The notes beneath the pieces were generated by a model. The model was not told the origin of the DNA. It made no database searches and saw only the letters and a list, made by a program, of their open reading frames with translations. Positions 1-10,319 of a DNA stretch of 64,000 nucleotides are shown here, piece by piece (positions within the stretch are counted from its first letter, which is position 1; every line of letters starts with the position of its first letter). Made by a program: the position numbers and the translations under genes. Origin of the DNA: Deroplatys truncata (taxonomy: Eukaryota; Arthropoda; Insecta; Mantodea; Mantidae); contig CM060979.1 of NCBI GenBank assembly GCA_030765065.1, positions 103,466,350-103,530,349 on the forward strand, read 5' to 3'.

Positions 1-236
1 GTATGATATATCAGTGAAGTGTTATTTAATCGTGTGAAAGATTAATAAAAAAAGAAGTGAAGTAAAAATAATAACTTGTGTAAGCCTTCATTCTTTAGTC
101 ACACCACCCCTGCTAAGAGATACATGTTCCTATAAATTACTACTGACGTAGCCGAGGTATACATATATAATATTTAAATAAACATTAAAACACAAAGTTG
201 ATTTTTAAAACGTCGGGGCGAAGGCCACCGGAAACT
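1..236 (+). repeat. Repeat B copy 0 (LTR-like), 3' part
   Basis: The window opens inside the last third of repeat B. The segment matches the copies at 1370, 46337 and 58983 through ATCAGTGAAGTGTTATTTAA, GTGTAAGCCTTCATTCTT, CTGACGTAGCCGAGG and the closing GGGGCGAAGGCCACCGGAAA. The upstream part lies outside the window. Confidence 0.6.
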
Positions 237-239
237 TGG

Positions 240-560
240 TATCGCATGTAACTATCTCCGCAAAGGTGTATCTCGATTAATATGAAACAGATACAAAAAT
301 AAGCTTCCGTAAAAATTATGTATAGAAGTCATATAAAATTAAACGATAGTGAGTACAGAAAGTCGTGTGATTGTAATACATCACCTTTTTTTATTTTTTT
401 TCAACTTTATATGGACCCGTTTTAGTGGATTTAATGGACGACAGAGGTCAATAAATTTATTGAAAAATCTATTGTGTTACATTCACATGAAGTTCTCTTC
501 CCCACATTGTTTTTATATCTCTTCTGCAAATCATTCTTACAAAAGTTTAGATAGGAAGTA
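240..560. repeat. Two short 5'-end fragments of repeat A, in opposite orientations
   Basis: Bases 240-395 are a minus-strand repeat A 5' end (ATCTCGATTAATATGAAACA, then a CATGTGA-like end). Bases 463-560 are a plus-strand 5' end (TGTTACATTCACATGAAG). The joint between them is T-rich. The roughly 130 bp after 560 hold nothing I recognise. Confidence 0.45.
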
Positions 561-694
561 AGTAGGTGAGTGGGTAGGTAAGGTACGTTTATTAGTATGA
601 AATTATTAAAGTTATTATACAAACTTTCACATGACCGTACATGTGAAATACATGTACAAGATAAATGTGAAGAAAGGAAACAAAAGAAAACAAG

Positions 695-1369
695 AAAAAA
701 TCGAGTGTGTTACATTCACATGACTTGATCTAATCCCTATCATTTATTTATATATTTCCCACTAACTACTGTTACGTAAGCTTATTTTTCTAGCTGCTTC
801 AAGTTAATTGAGATAAACATTTAGAATATATATGTAGTTCCATAACACATTTCGTTGTAGGTGCAAGAAGGATAAAGGAAACCGAATCGATTGTAAGGTG
901 TTTAATGTGGCTTGCTATGGCTTTAAAATTCCACCCTCTTTCCATGACATGGCGAGAAACAAAGTCAATAGTAACAGGACTTGAAGAAAACTTAAAGATT
1001 ATTGAACAATTGAAACCAATATTAATGAATATCTTGGAAATGGCAAATGGCGTAAAAAACTATTTTAACTAAATCCTGTGTTTCAAAGAGATTTACAGTT
1101 TCTGTGTAGTACGTTTTGTCTATCTCCTAACGTTTACCAGTTACATAAAATTCCTTCAGAATGAAGTGTACTTCACAGGTTATTCCAAGAAAGTTCAGAA
1201 TATATATTTTATTTGTCATGTAAATATCTCAAATGTATGGCTTTTTAATCAAAATCGTTAGCCAGTTTTGAGAAAATAAAAAAAAATAGAAAAACGTTCC
1301 ATATAAAGCGTAGTTTAGGATGGTTGATTTTCTTGAAAATCCTCTTATCGCTGAACTTAAATCTAAGTT
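695..1369 (+). repeat. Repeat A, plus strand, 3' end missing
   Basis: The copy starts with TGTGTTACATTCACATGA and runs through the family landmarks: TTAATTGAGATAAACATTT, GTAGTACGTTTTGTCTAT, TATTTTATTTGTCATGTAAA and ATCAAAATCGTTAG. It stops after GCTGAACTTAAATCTAA, where repeat B copy 1 begins. The (CA)n tract and the terminal GTAGAGAAAG are therefore absent. Confidence 0.6.
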
Positions 1370-2380
1370 TGAGGCAGTATTTTAACACTTAAATAATTTC
1401 AGTCTAATTATACAATATGTAAATTCAATAACAGCCCGCCTTGAAGCAATATGTGTATGTAATAATTTGTAAAATGTATGTAACAGTCATTGCATATGCG
1501 TATATTATTGTATCCATGTGTAATAATGTTATGTAAATATATTACGTAATTTAATAATGGAGGAGCTGTGAGAATAATAAGTTAAAAGTTGCTAACAATG
1601 AGTCAATAATGAGTAAGAAAGTTTAACACTACTACTTGTGATTCTTGGAGTACCAATAATGTAATTTTAGTGACAGTTTATAAAATAGCCATTCAACAAC
1701 CTGAAAAATCTTTAGTTAAATGAAGGTATTCTATAGGAGTAGGATTAGCTAATCAGAAACTGAAATATAGCAAAATTTACAAATCTAGAAGTTAGTTGCC
1801 TGCAGACAGCGTTAGTAACCAGACGCAAAAAGTGTCCTCAGGAAAAATAACATGTATTCGTGTGAGACGAAAAATAAGTTTACGTGTTAAAAAGTGTAAT
1901 TAATTAATAAAAGAATCTCACAGCTCTCTATCAGTGACATGTTATATAAATCGTATCAAGCATTAATAAAAGGAGTGAAGTAAAATTATAATCTGTGTAA
2001 GCCTACATTCTTGTCGCATCACAACCCTGCCAAGATATCCATGTCTCTAAAATAAATACTGACGCAGCCGAGGCAAACATAAATATTAAATATTTAAAGA
2101 AACCGTTTAATTACAAAGTTAATATTTTTTAAACTTGGGACAAAGGCCACCTGAAAGTACATCTGGGGCGAAAGCTACCGGAAAGCGCGTACTATACGTG
2201 TGGTTGCAACGAATTTCAAGTTCGGTTCCCCAACAGTTGAAATATAATACAATTCCTTCAATACAAACTACTTAAAATTGACGCCCGAAGCGTGGTGCAA
2301 ATAACGTAACAAACCACCATCTTCTAATTGGCTTCCATACGTGGTGCTAAAATAACAACATAACAAACCATCTTCTCAAG
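1370..2380 (+). repeat. Repeat B copy 1: LTR-like body plus leader
   Basis: The body begins TGAGGCAGTATTTTAACAC and shares its whole length with the copies at 46337 and 58983. It holds a TATA-like TATAAAA (1679-1685) and an AATAAA (1965-1970), in the order expected for U3-R-U5 of an LTR. After about 2125 there are two imperfect copies of a (T)GGGGCGAAAGCTACCGGAAA motif. Next come units built on ATTGACGCCCGAAGCGTGG and ATTGGCTTCCATACGTGG, which resemble a tRNA primer-binding leader. No gag or pol follows; at about 2381 the sequence changes to the 3' part of repeat A. A solo LTR with leader remnant is my best reading. The exact LTR end is uncertain. Confidence 0.45.
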
Positions 2381-2585
2381 TTTGGTATTTATCCGTCTTT
2401 TCGTTTTTGAGTTATGCTCTTCACACACACACACACACACACACACATACAAGAAAGAGAGAAAGACGCATACATGGATATTTTTCTAATTCTTTTTTCT
2501 CACCTGGTCTTAAAACATCTCGATATCGAATTTTTGGGTGGAATGGAATAGCTTCTCTGTGTACCAAGTACGTAGTAAAGAAAGT
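2381..2585 (+). repeat. Repeat A, 3' end only, with (CA)n
   Basis: The segment carries the repeat A 3' landmarks: AAGTTTGGTATTTATCCG, TTGAGTTATGCT, a (CA)n tract at 2422-2447, CGATATCGAATTTTTGGGTG and the terminal ACGTAGTAAAGAAAGTA. It joins directly to the leader of repeat B copy 1. Confidence 0.6.
2422..2447. repeat. (CA)n microsatellite inside repeat A
   Basis: About 13 CA units lie at the position where every repeat A copy carries a CA/CAGA tract. It belongs to the element rather than being an independent microsatellite. Confidence 0.85.
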
Positions 2586-2787
2586 ATCTAATAAATCGAA
2601 CGAATTTGATATGGCCTCGCACACTTTAGCCAAACTGCCCAAGTTTTACTAGTTCTTCTGGCTTCCCAGTAGATCCCTACATGCCAATCTCCTTCTTGAT
2701 GCACTTACAGAGTCTGTGAACTTAATTTTTTGTTGGTTCTTCCGCTGTGCGCGGTCCGCCATATAGATCAAGATTCTCCTACCAGAA

Positions 2788-2900
2788 TGTACATACATAT
2801 ACATACAACATACACATACGCATGTATACATACACACATACATATACACATACATACACACATACCTATATACAGACATACACATACATACATATACATG
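2788..2900. repeat. ACATACAT-type low-complexity tract
   Basis: The tract alternates ACATAC, ATAC and ACACAT units over about 110 bp. The open frames on both strands here are products of the repeat and not genes. The DNA between 2590 and 2780 holds nothing I recognise. Confidence 0.8.
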
Positions 2901-2984
2901 CATCTATGCTGGCCTTGTAATTTTCCACTTATATACTTCTTGCATGATAGCTGGAGAAACAAAACAAGGTGGTTTAACTCTTAA

Positions 2985-3302
2985 AAAATTTAAATGTTTG
3001 GAAAACTTAACCCATCTAAGGGATTTTTGGGATGGAAATGTTCTTGTAAATTTTCGTTTCGCATCTTTGAAAGATGTTGAACTTAAATACCAAAGTGAAA
3101 TTTATCCGATTTTGTATTTTTGACTTATATCATTTACAGACACAAATTCACACGCACACCCCACATGCATGCACACACTGCTTATTTTGCTCAGGAACCT
3201 CAAAATCTGTATTTTTTTGAAATCCCTATTTAAGTTTTGGGAGGAATACCATACTTTCTCTATCTGTAAAGGTAGTCTGTAAAGAAAGTAAAACGAAAAT
3301 AA
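2985..3302 (+). repeat. Repeat A, 3' half, diverged
   Basis: Landmarks are TCGTTTCGCATCTTTGAAAG, TGAACTTAAATACC, a short CA-rich stretch, ATACTTTCTCTATC and the end GTAAAGAAAGTAAAAC. It is clearly older than the copies at 8.4-10.3 kb. Confidence 0.5.
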
Positions 3303-3564
3303 CAAATCCGAAAAGCTCGGTTTGACTGTTCATTACAGTCATTAAAATCTCTTACAAACTATATCATTTTTAAGAAGTGTATACTATGGCAGCTCTCTGG
3401 CTCCTGTACATGTTCACCAAAACAAACTTAAGTTAGTTCTGAGCCTGTCAGTCATACATAAGCGCCGCAACACATGCACATGTTTGTCTTTCAAATCGCA
3501 TTCACGAAAGGTTTAAGTTCCTCCAAGCATCGTAGAGCTAGCCGTGAGTTTAATAAGTACGTAT

Positions 3565-3906
3565 TGTAGTGATCCGAGCCTATCCGAGTTCCTTAGGCTC
3601 GGATCCTACACAGCAGGTATAACTCAGGTGACCACTTGTTAAAGGCGAGTATATAGAGGGCTTAGTCCTTAGAGGGTTGAGTCCTTCTAACATTATTCCA
3701 TCTGACAATGCCCAATCTAGCCACTTCAGCAGATGCACATACCTCAAGGAACTCTACACAATACTGCGATAAGTTATGTCAGTACGTTCAAAGCATATAA
3801 CTACTAAATATGTAAAGGGTAGCATGTAGGGATAGAATTTAAGTATTATTAAAATTGTATTTGTGAGTGTAATTATCGAAGTGAAATAAATATCTATCTA
3901 TCTACA
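3565..3906 (+). mobile_element. Candidate solo LTR (342 bp, TG...CA)
   Basis: The segment begins TGTAGTGATCCGAGCC and ends ATCTATCTATCTACA, so it has TG...CA ends. It contains a perfect 10-bp hairpin (GATCCGAGCC 3571-3580 with GGCTCGGATC 3596-3605), a TATA-like ATATAGA at 3651 and AATAAA at 3885, all in LTR order. I see no clean target duplication (CGTAT on the left, ACTAT on the right). No second copy lies in the window, so this rests on architecture alone. Confidence 0.4.
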
Positions 3907-3935
3907 ACTATTAAATAAAACCACGCAGAAGTGGT

Positions 3936-4192
3936 TGGCAACCAATTTCCCACGGTTCATCGCTGCTGCTGACTGTGGAAGTTCGGGCCTCAATCCACTG
4001 GATTATTTTCTGTGGCAGAAGCTCGAGGCGATAGCACCTCGAAAAAGGGCACCGCAATATTGAGATGTTATAAAAGTCTATCAAAAGTCAACTGTCAAAA
4101 AAATTCCACTGGACACGATTCGTGCAGTTATTAATGAGTGACCTCAACGTCTTCGTCGCTATGTTGCCGCACAAGGTGATCATTTCCAATAA
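3936..4192 (+). pseudogene. Transposase C-terminal fragment, mariner superfamily (maT-like)
   Basis: In one plus-strand frame the text reads ANFPRFIAAADCGSSGLNPL then DYFLWQKLEAIAP, followed after a stop by DVIKVYQKS and, near the end, RLRRYVAAQGDHFQ before TAA at 4190. The block LNPLDYFLW with a downstream basic helix is the end of the DDE/D catalytic domain of mariner/maT-type transposases. The residue normally Asp in SPDLNPLD is Gly here. At least two internal stops are present. The N-terminal two thirds are missing, so it is a dead fragment. Confidence 0.6.
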
Positions 4193-4924
4193 GAGTATAT
4201 TCATTCTGTAGCATTCTTAGTTCTATTAGAATATAGTATATTACTGGGTTTGCATAGTTTTATTTATTAGTTAATGCTTTGAACTACTGACAGTACTATT
4301 GGCAGTACTGTGTAGCTGGTCTGTATGTTCATAAAGTAAATATTTCACGACTTCAGCGACGCGGGTGACAGCGACAGGATGAATGTCACAGATACTGAGG
4401 GATTGAGGGAACAGTGACTGTCTTGGGGGCAGCTTATTTTGCTTTTTGATGCTAGCTACAACCAACATCAGCGTTATAATGCCCTGTTGTACCGCTTATT
4501 TGTGCTGATTCGGGTCTCGTTGTAGGACAGTTACAGTATCTTTAGTCCGAATATTAATAAATACTTTTTTGGGAAGAGAGACACTCAAAAGAAGTATCAT
4601 GTGTGTTTCTTAGATATCAAGAAAGCTTAGCCATCCTGTGCAACATACTCTCGGCATTACACATAAGCCTGTAATGGTAACAGTAAGAACTGGTCTACTA
4701 AATCAATTTTCTTCAACAATGTCGTACATTTACCATCTTGATACTTCAGTTATTTATGTGCTTCATTTAGAAACAGCATCAAGCTATAAAAGACTGAAAT
4801 AAAACTAGCTAATTCTAAGATATGTCTGATGTTTGTAATCTTTTAATGAATTTCAGGGGGAATGTTTCTATTGTCAAACTATAGGATTTGATTTTGATGT
4901 AATTTTTTGAATATTTGATTCCAG
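4193..4924. other. Intron or flank without recognised features
   Basis: I see no coding potential, tRNA-like boxes or members of the local repeat families between the maT-like fragment and the exon at 4925. The minus-strand open frame at 4271-4468 has no recognisable motif. Confidence 0.5.
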
Positions 4925-5052
4925 CCTTTGGAGAATGTGGATAGACTCCAGTATCCAGGATATGCTGCTGGTGGGAAAACATTCCGCAAGTTTTTGGAGG
5001 TTGAGGAGAACAGACCGTATTACAGAAGAAATCAGCTCAGTGAAATTCCAAG
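4925..5052 (+). CDS. Internal coding exon of a host gene (first visible exon)
   Basis: An open segment of 42 codons plus 2 nt sits between an acceptor (TTGATTCCAG, ending at 4924) and a donor (AAG|GTAAAG, GT at 5053). In frame from 4925 it reads PLENVDRLQYPGYAAG, then a basic, aromatic-rich stretch with FRKFLEVEENRPYYRRNQ, ending in SEIP plus the AG of a split arginine codon. The frame hits a stop just past the donor, as expected at an exon end. The two leftover bases (phase 2) are completed by the first base of the exon at 15600, which gives R. Codon use is more GC-rich than the AT-rich flanks. I do not recognise the protein. Upstream exons must exist, because nothing here resembles a start. 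Confidence 0.68.
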
Positions 5053-5694
5053 GTAAAGAAACAAGTTTGATGGGAACATAGTTATCAGAAAAATGGAGAC
5101 TGAAGTAGTAGTTAACTGTTCATAAAACGTTTCAAAACAAAATACTTAAAATTGGAAAAATGTAAACTTATAGTAGAGAATATTTTGGAAATAATCAGTT
5201 CTATAAAATGTTATTTTAAACAGAGGGTAAATTGTATGTCTTGATGGCATCTACCAAGGAGAAAAAATATGGAAATGGTTCCCTTAATCTTTTATTAGAA
5301 AACTTGTAATATGTTGAGAAAAGCCAAGTGTAAAATTCAAATGAGCTTTTCAGTGCAGATTTTAAATGTCAAAATGAACTCGTATCCAAACGAAACTGAG
5401 GTTAAAGCAGCAATATGCTGAAGTCGAGATATACTGGTTTTATTTTCAATAATAAAATCAAAGTGTGTTCACGAGGGCGCAGCGGGAAGGAAATTATCCA
5501 ATCAGAAGTAACCATGAACGGTACTTCCTATGACTATTTACGGAATCAAATGTTTAATAAACACTATTAATAAAATGAAAATGCAAATCGGTACTTTATA
5601 CAAAATTATTTAATAGAGTTTTTTGCATACCAATGTCGTACCGTAATACAAGATTTTCTTCGTTTCTTTAGCTTACAAATAAACAATAGTGACT

Positions 5695-5850
5695 ACTCTC
5701 GTGGTAGAGTGGGGTCCTTTCTCAATTCTCACTCTAAGTCCGGTTGATTCCCGGATGGGTTGAGAATTTTTCTTTAACCTGTATCATTCCCTATCCTCCA
5801 CAGAGTCTGGAAGGATGGATGCAAGTGTGTTTAACAGTGAAAAAAATCTG
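5695..5850 (+). repeat. tRNA-headed SINE-like fragment
   Basis: A box A-like CTCGTGGTAGAGTGGGG is followed about 40 bp later by a box B-like CCGGTTGATTCCCGG, as in a pol III head. A short non-tRNA tail (TCCACAGAGTCTGGAAGGA) runs to an A-rich end abutting repeat A. The 640 bp between exon 1 and this site hold nothing recognisable. Confidence 0.4.
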
Positions 5851-6088
5851 ATTCATTGTCTTAACATGACTTTATCTACTCACTCTTCTACTAACTATTC
5901 TTACAAAAGCTTATTATTCTAGCTACGTCTTGTTAGCCCAGATAAACTTTCAATTCGCATTTACATATTTTGTTTTGTAGCAGGTAAAGCGATAGTGATA
6001 TTTTAAAGAGCCTGTCGCTATGTGACACCTTTGAAATGTCATGCTCTTTACAAGAAAAAAAAGAATAATTTCCCGATTGAGAAAAGTA

Positions 6089-6838
6089 TAGGGTAGTCTC
6101 ATAAGTTCGTTAGCTTTTCGTTACGTTTTTAATCACTAAGAACACCTGGGAACACACCTCACCCGCAGCATAGCTACGACAGCGTAGTGCTGAACTTTCC
6201 GTTTACAAACTTTAAACACAAGGTAGTTCAAAAGATAAATAACTATAACTACAACAGTTATGTTTTGTAAGCAAACTATTTATTTCTTGCAATATACACT
6301 ATAATTGTCGACAATATATTGCCAAGTTCCTGGCTACAGTAGCACGAACTAAATTGAGCTCCAATGCCAACACCCGAGTTGTAATTCGTGGATTGTTGAC
6401 TACCGTTTCATGAATTCTTTTCACGTCCGTAACCATTGGCCGTCCAGACCGAGGTTTGTTTTTAGGGAGAAATTCCCAGCTCGAAATCGACTAAACCACT
6501 TTTGACATGCTCGCTTCGTTACTGCATCTTCCCCGTAGACCACAAATTTTCTGCCGGCATTGTGAGGCGGTTTTACCCTTACCATAGTAAAACAGCATAA
6601 GATGTCGGAAATGTTCGTTTTTACTTTCCATAGTCTGTAAATACAAGTTCACGCCGTTCTATCCAACGCCAGTTACAAATTCACATTGACATAACCAATA
6701 GTCAGTCTGGTTGTTTTTCTCTAAGTCGTAGGGGTGGTTAGGCAATTATGATAACTTGAGTGTACAGTGGGTTCAGGGTTTTCAGGCGCTATATATGGAA
6801 CTTGCGAGCAAAACGAACGAACTTATGAGACAACCCAA
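6089..6838 (-). mobile_element. mariner element, internally deleted, with TIRs and TA duplication
   Basis: The ends are near-identical inverted repeats: left TAGGGTAGTCTCATAAGTTC, right (reverse complement) TTGGGTTGTCTCATAAGTTC. TA flanks both sides (6087-6088 and 6839-6840). At 750 bp it is shorter than the usual 1.25-1.3 kb. The transposase N-terminal half is readable on the minus strand and the catalytic half is missing. It sits inside repeat A. Confidence 0.85.
6291..6631 (-). pseudogene. mariner transposase, N-terminal half
   Basis: From ATG at 6631 the product reads MESKNEHFRHLMLFYYGKGK then TASQCRQKICGL. After frameshifts it continues as VTKRACQKWFSRFRAGNFSL-like text, RSGRPMVTDVKRIHE and RITTRVLALELNLVRATVAR. 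This is the paired helix-turn-helix DNA-binding region with the linker motif of mariner transposases (SETMAR type). At least two frameshifts are needed and all three catalytic aspartates are gone. It belongs to the element at 6089-6838. Confidence 0.8.
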
Positions 6839-7352
6839 TATATAAGTGTTTGAAAATTCAAACCAATAGCAATAAATGTCTCAAAACAGTTATCTCCATA
6901 AAACAAGTTGACAGCTGTATGCATTAACGAGAAATACATTTTTGTGTACTAAGATTTTATCCACCCCTTATGGTTTACCAGCTATACAAAAGTATCCTAT
7001 TCTCAGGATATTCAAGATATGCAGTTCATTTGTCATTCAAATATTTGAAGCATTTGGTATTTTAATACAACCGGTTTGTGAAATTTTTGAGAAAATCAAA
7101 ATTTTCTAAACGTTTTCCATCTAAGAGGTAGTTTGTGATAGAGGTATGTTCTTGTAAATCTTCGTATCGCATCCTTAGAAGATTCTGAACTTAAATACCA
7201 GGTTTGGTATTTAGCCGACTTTTCGTTTTTGTGTTATACTGTTCACACACACGGACCTTTTACAAAATGCTTTTTGGGGGGTTTCAAGGTGTCTCAAAAC
7301 GTGTAATTTTGGTGAAATCTCGGTATCGTATTTTTGGGCGGAATAGAGAAAT

Positions 7353-8204
7353 TAATAATAAAACCAACGTTAATAAAAAGTAATAGTTCAAAAAGTAGTA
7401 GTACCATCGGTTGTTTCTCACTTAGTGTGGGTTATGCAAATGGAACAATAAAAAAACCAACAATTGCAAATCAGCTGCCATAATTTCCAAAGAATCGCGA
7501 ATGAAGCGCAACAATCTCGTTTCGACAAGATTGCAGTGATAGTCGAACGTGATTGGCTCAAATCGACACGGACTGTGATTTGAATTGGTCAATATTGAAT
7601 GCCTGGCCCATAAAGCAAACAGCTATTGAAAAATCATTTATCAGTCAGGCCATTTTAGTCCAGAGAGTTTTCTTAAAGTATCCTGGAAGCAAATATTGGC
7701 GAATTGCAGAAGACGCGTTCTGTGCAATATAAAATATCTGTTCATTAAAACTTAACCAGAAAAACGCTATTTTTTTAATGTGGCCTTCCACATGATTGGC
7801 AAATGTATTTTTGACCTTCAGGCTATTTGTAATTGGATAGCCTTGGGACAAATGGTCGGTGCGCAGTCCAATTTTCATACCGCGAAACGATCGGTAGAAC
7901 CCTCAGCTAGGAATATGAGCTGGGGAAAGTGAAGTACTCCAAGCAAAGCTTGCACAAACGCCACACAAAAAGTAGGTTTTTGTTAGGAACATAATAATAA
8001 TTTAAACAACTATAAATATAGAGCTTTAGTGTAAGATAATCATTTTCTAAAACTAACTAGTTATTTATATTCATTAAAAATGTTAGCTACAGTATTTTTT
8101 CTACATTTCGAATATTACGTTTATGACAAGTTCTGCTTAATTGACTACCTCATTGTAAACACCATCGAAGGGGAACAAGAATATTAAGTTTTGTTTAAGT
8201 TTCA
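7353..8204. other. Unclassified segment between repeat A copies
   Basis: About 850 bp of moderately GC-mixed sequence lies here. A minus-strand frame at 7645-7878 encodes 77 residues (including AFFWLSFNEQIFYIAQNASS) that I cannot place. It could be a fragment of a further transposon. I see no TIRs. Confidence 0.3.
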
Positions 8205-8462
8205 GAATTCTAATGTGTTAAGTTCAATCTCTACGCTCTATCGTTTAGTTTTATATCCCTTCCTCAAACTTTTCTTATAAAGCTTATTTTTCTATTTCAG
8301 GCAAATCGAAATAAACGTTTCCAGAATTGGTTTCGCTACACCATTTGTTTCAGGTACAAGGAAAATACAGCGTGCTGAGGCGATAGTCAAACATCTAAAC
8401 AACAGGTCGCTATTTGCTGGCTTTGAAATTCCATACTCGTATGAAGACGTTACAAATTTAAA
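8205..8462 (+). repeat. Repeat A, 5' third, leading the 8-11 kb array
   Basis: The segment holds TCTACGCTCTATCGTTTAG, TCGAAATAAACGTTTCCAG and GCGATAGTCAAACATCT and breaks off at TTACAAATTTA. The next unit begins at once with AAAATCTGATG. Confidence 0.6.
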
Positions 8463-9392
8463 AAAATCTGATGTGATACACTCACATGACTTTCTCTACT
8501 CTTGTACAAACTATTTTACAAACGCTTATTCTCCATCTACTTCATGTTAATCGAGATAAACATTTGCAGACTTTATCTTATTGCTAATTTTCTTGTAGAT
8601 GTAAGGGGAATATATATTTACAAGGACAATATAGAAATACAGTAGCCTTTAAGCATATACATATCTCTTAACAGCTGGTTGCTAGGTGCAGCACCATTCC
8701 CTTTGCCACAGATTAATACTCTTTGCATATCAATGACAAAAAAATGAAAAACGAATTCCCATTTAAGAAAATAAGTATTGAAAAATTTAAGAGAATAACA
8801 AGCAATATCTCGAAAACGATTCACTCAACAACAAAAATGTATATGAATGAATTATGTATTTTAACGCGATCTACATTTTTTGTGTAGTAAAATTTTCTCT
8901 ATCTCTTATGGTTTACCGGTTATGCAAAAGTCGTTCACAATAAAGAACACTTTTGGAGACATACCCAGAAAATTCAAGATATACGTTTTATTTGCCATGA
9001 AAATATCTTAAACATGTGATATTTTAATCAAAATCGTTAGAGCGGTTTTTGAGAAAATTAAAATTTTCGAAAAATCTTCCATGTAAAGGGTATCCTGGGG
9101 TGGGGGGATTTTGTTGAAAACCTTCGTGCCACATCCCTGGAAGATATTGAACCTAAATACCAAATTTGGTGTTTATCCGACTGTTCGTTTCTGAGTTATG
9201 CTGTTCACAGACAGACAGACACACACACACATACACACACACAGACACACAGACACACACACGGACATGTTTCCAAAAATGCTTTTTTTATTCATGGGGT
9301 CTCAAAACATATATTTCCAGTGAAATCTTGGTATCGAATTTTTGGGTGGAATACAATACTTCTCCTACATACTATACGTAGTACAGAAAGTA
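8463..9392 (+). repeat. Repeat A, full-length reference copy 1 (about 930 bp)
   Basis: This is the best description of the family. The 5' end is AAAATCTGATGTGATACACT, with a small hairpin (ATGTG/CACAT) followed by GACTTTCTCTAC. The middle has TCATGTTAATCGAGATAAAC, TTCTTGTAGATGTAAGGGGA, ATCTACATTTTTTGTGTAG, ATCAAAATCGTTAGAG and CTGGGGTGGGGGGATTTTG. Then come ACCTAAATACCAAATTTGG, TTCTGAGTTATGCTGTTCAC, a (CA)n/(CAGA)n tract, GGTATCGAATTTTTGGGTGG and a 3' palindrome ACTATACGTAGT with CAGAAAGTAAAA. The CTTTCTCTAC at the 5' end is inverted relative to GTAGAGAAAG at the 3' end of better copies. There is no conserved long ORF, so it is non-autonomous. Confidence 0.8.
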
Positions 9393-10294
9393 AAAATCTG
9401 ATGTGTTACACACACATGACTTTCTCTACTCTTGTACAAACTTTTTTACAAACGCTTATTCTCCATCTACTTCATGTTAATCGAGATAAACATTTGCAGA
9501 CTCTATCTTATTGCTAATTTTCTTGTAGATGTATGGGGAAAATATATTTACAAGGGCAATATAGAAAAACAGTAGCCTTTAAGCTGTTTAATAGCTGGTT
9601 GCTAGGAGCAGCACCATTCCCTTTGCCACAGATTATAACTCTTTGCATATCCAAGACAAAAAAAATGAATAACGAATTCCAATTTTAGAAAATAAGTATT
9701 GAAAAATTTAAGGGAATAACAAGCAGTATCTCGAAAATGGTTCACTCAACAAAAAAAATGTATATGACATAAATTCTGTATTTTAACGCGATCTACATTT
9801 TTTGTGTAGTAAACGTTTGTCTATCTCTTATGGTTTACCAGTTATGCAAAAGTCGTTACACAATAAAGAATACTTTTGGACACATTCCTAGGAAATTCAA
9901 GATATACATTTTATTTGTCATAAAAATATCTTAAACATATAATATTTTAATCAAAATCGTTAGAGCCATTTTTGAGAAAATTAAAATTTTCGAAAAATGT
10001 TCCATGTAAAGGGTACTCTGGGGTGGGGGGATTTTCTTGAAAACCTTCGTGTCGCATCCTTGGAAGATACTGAACCTAAATACCAAGTTTGGTGTTTATC
10101 CGACTGTTCGTTTCCGAGTTATGCTGTTCACAGACACACACACAGACAGACACACAGACGGACATGTTTCCAAAAATGCTTTTTTTGGATTCAGGGGGTC
10201 TCAAAACATGTATTTCCGGCGAAATCTCGGTATCGAATTTTTGGGTGGAATACAATACTTCCCCTACTTACTATTCGTAGTAGAGAAAGTAAAA
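9393..10294 (+). repeat. Repeat A, full-length reference copy 2, head-to-tail with copy 1
   Basis: It starts AAAATCTGATGTGTTACACA immediately after the AAAGT of copy 1 and ends GTAGTAGAGAAAGTAAAA. Its order of landmarks is identical to copy 1, with a CA/CAGA tract near 10130. Open frames of 63-113 residues inside it recur in other copies with frameshifts and are not genes. Confidence 0.8.
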
Positions 10295-10319
10295 CGGAGC
10301 CAAAAAACAATAGTAACAA

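Larger units (their letters stand above)
5850..7352 (+). repeat. Repeat A, nearly full, interrupted by a mariner
   Basis: The 5' end (AAAATCTGATTCATTGTC...ACATGACTTTATCTACTC) runs to 6088. The copy resumes at 6839 with AAGTGTTTGAAAATTCAAAC and continues to GGTATCGTATTTTTGGGCGG. The two halves are colinear with intact copies, so the mariner at 6089-6838 is a later insertion. Confidence 0.65.

Noticed and set aside
2649..2984. Frames rich in His/Thr or Tyr/Met/Cys/Val on both strands
   Set aside because: They are produced by the ACATAC low-complexity tract.
3565..3906. Reading the 10-bp stem as a rho-independent terminator or riboswitch
   Set aside because: There is no bacterial context and no T run after the stem. 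An LTR reading explains the surrounding TATA and AATAAA better.
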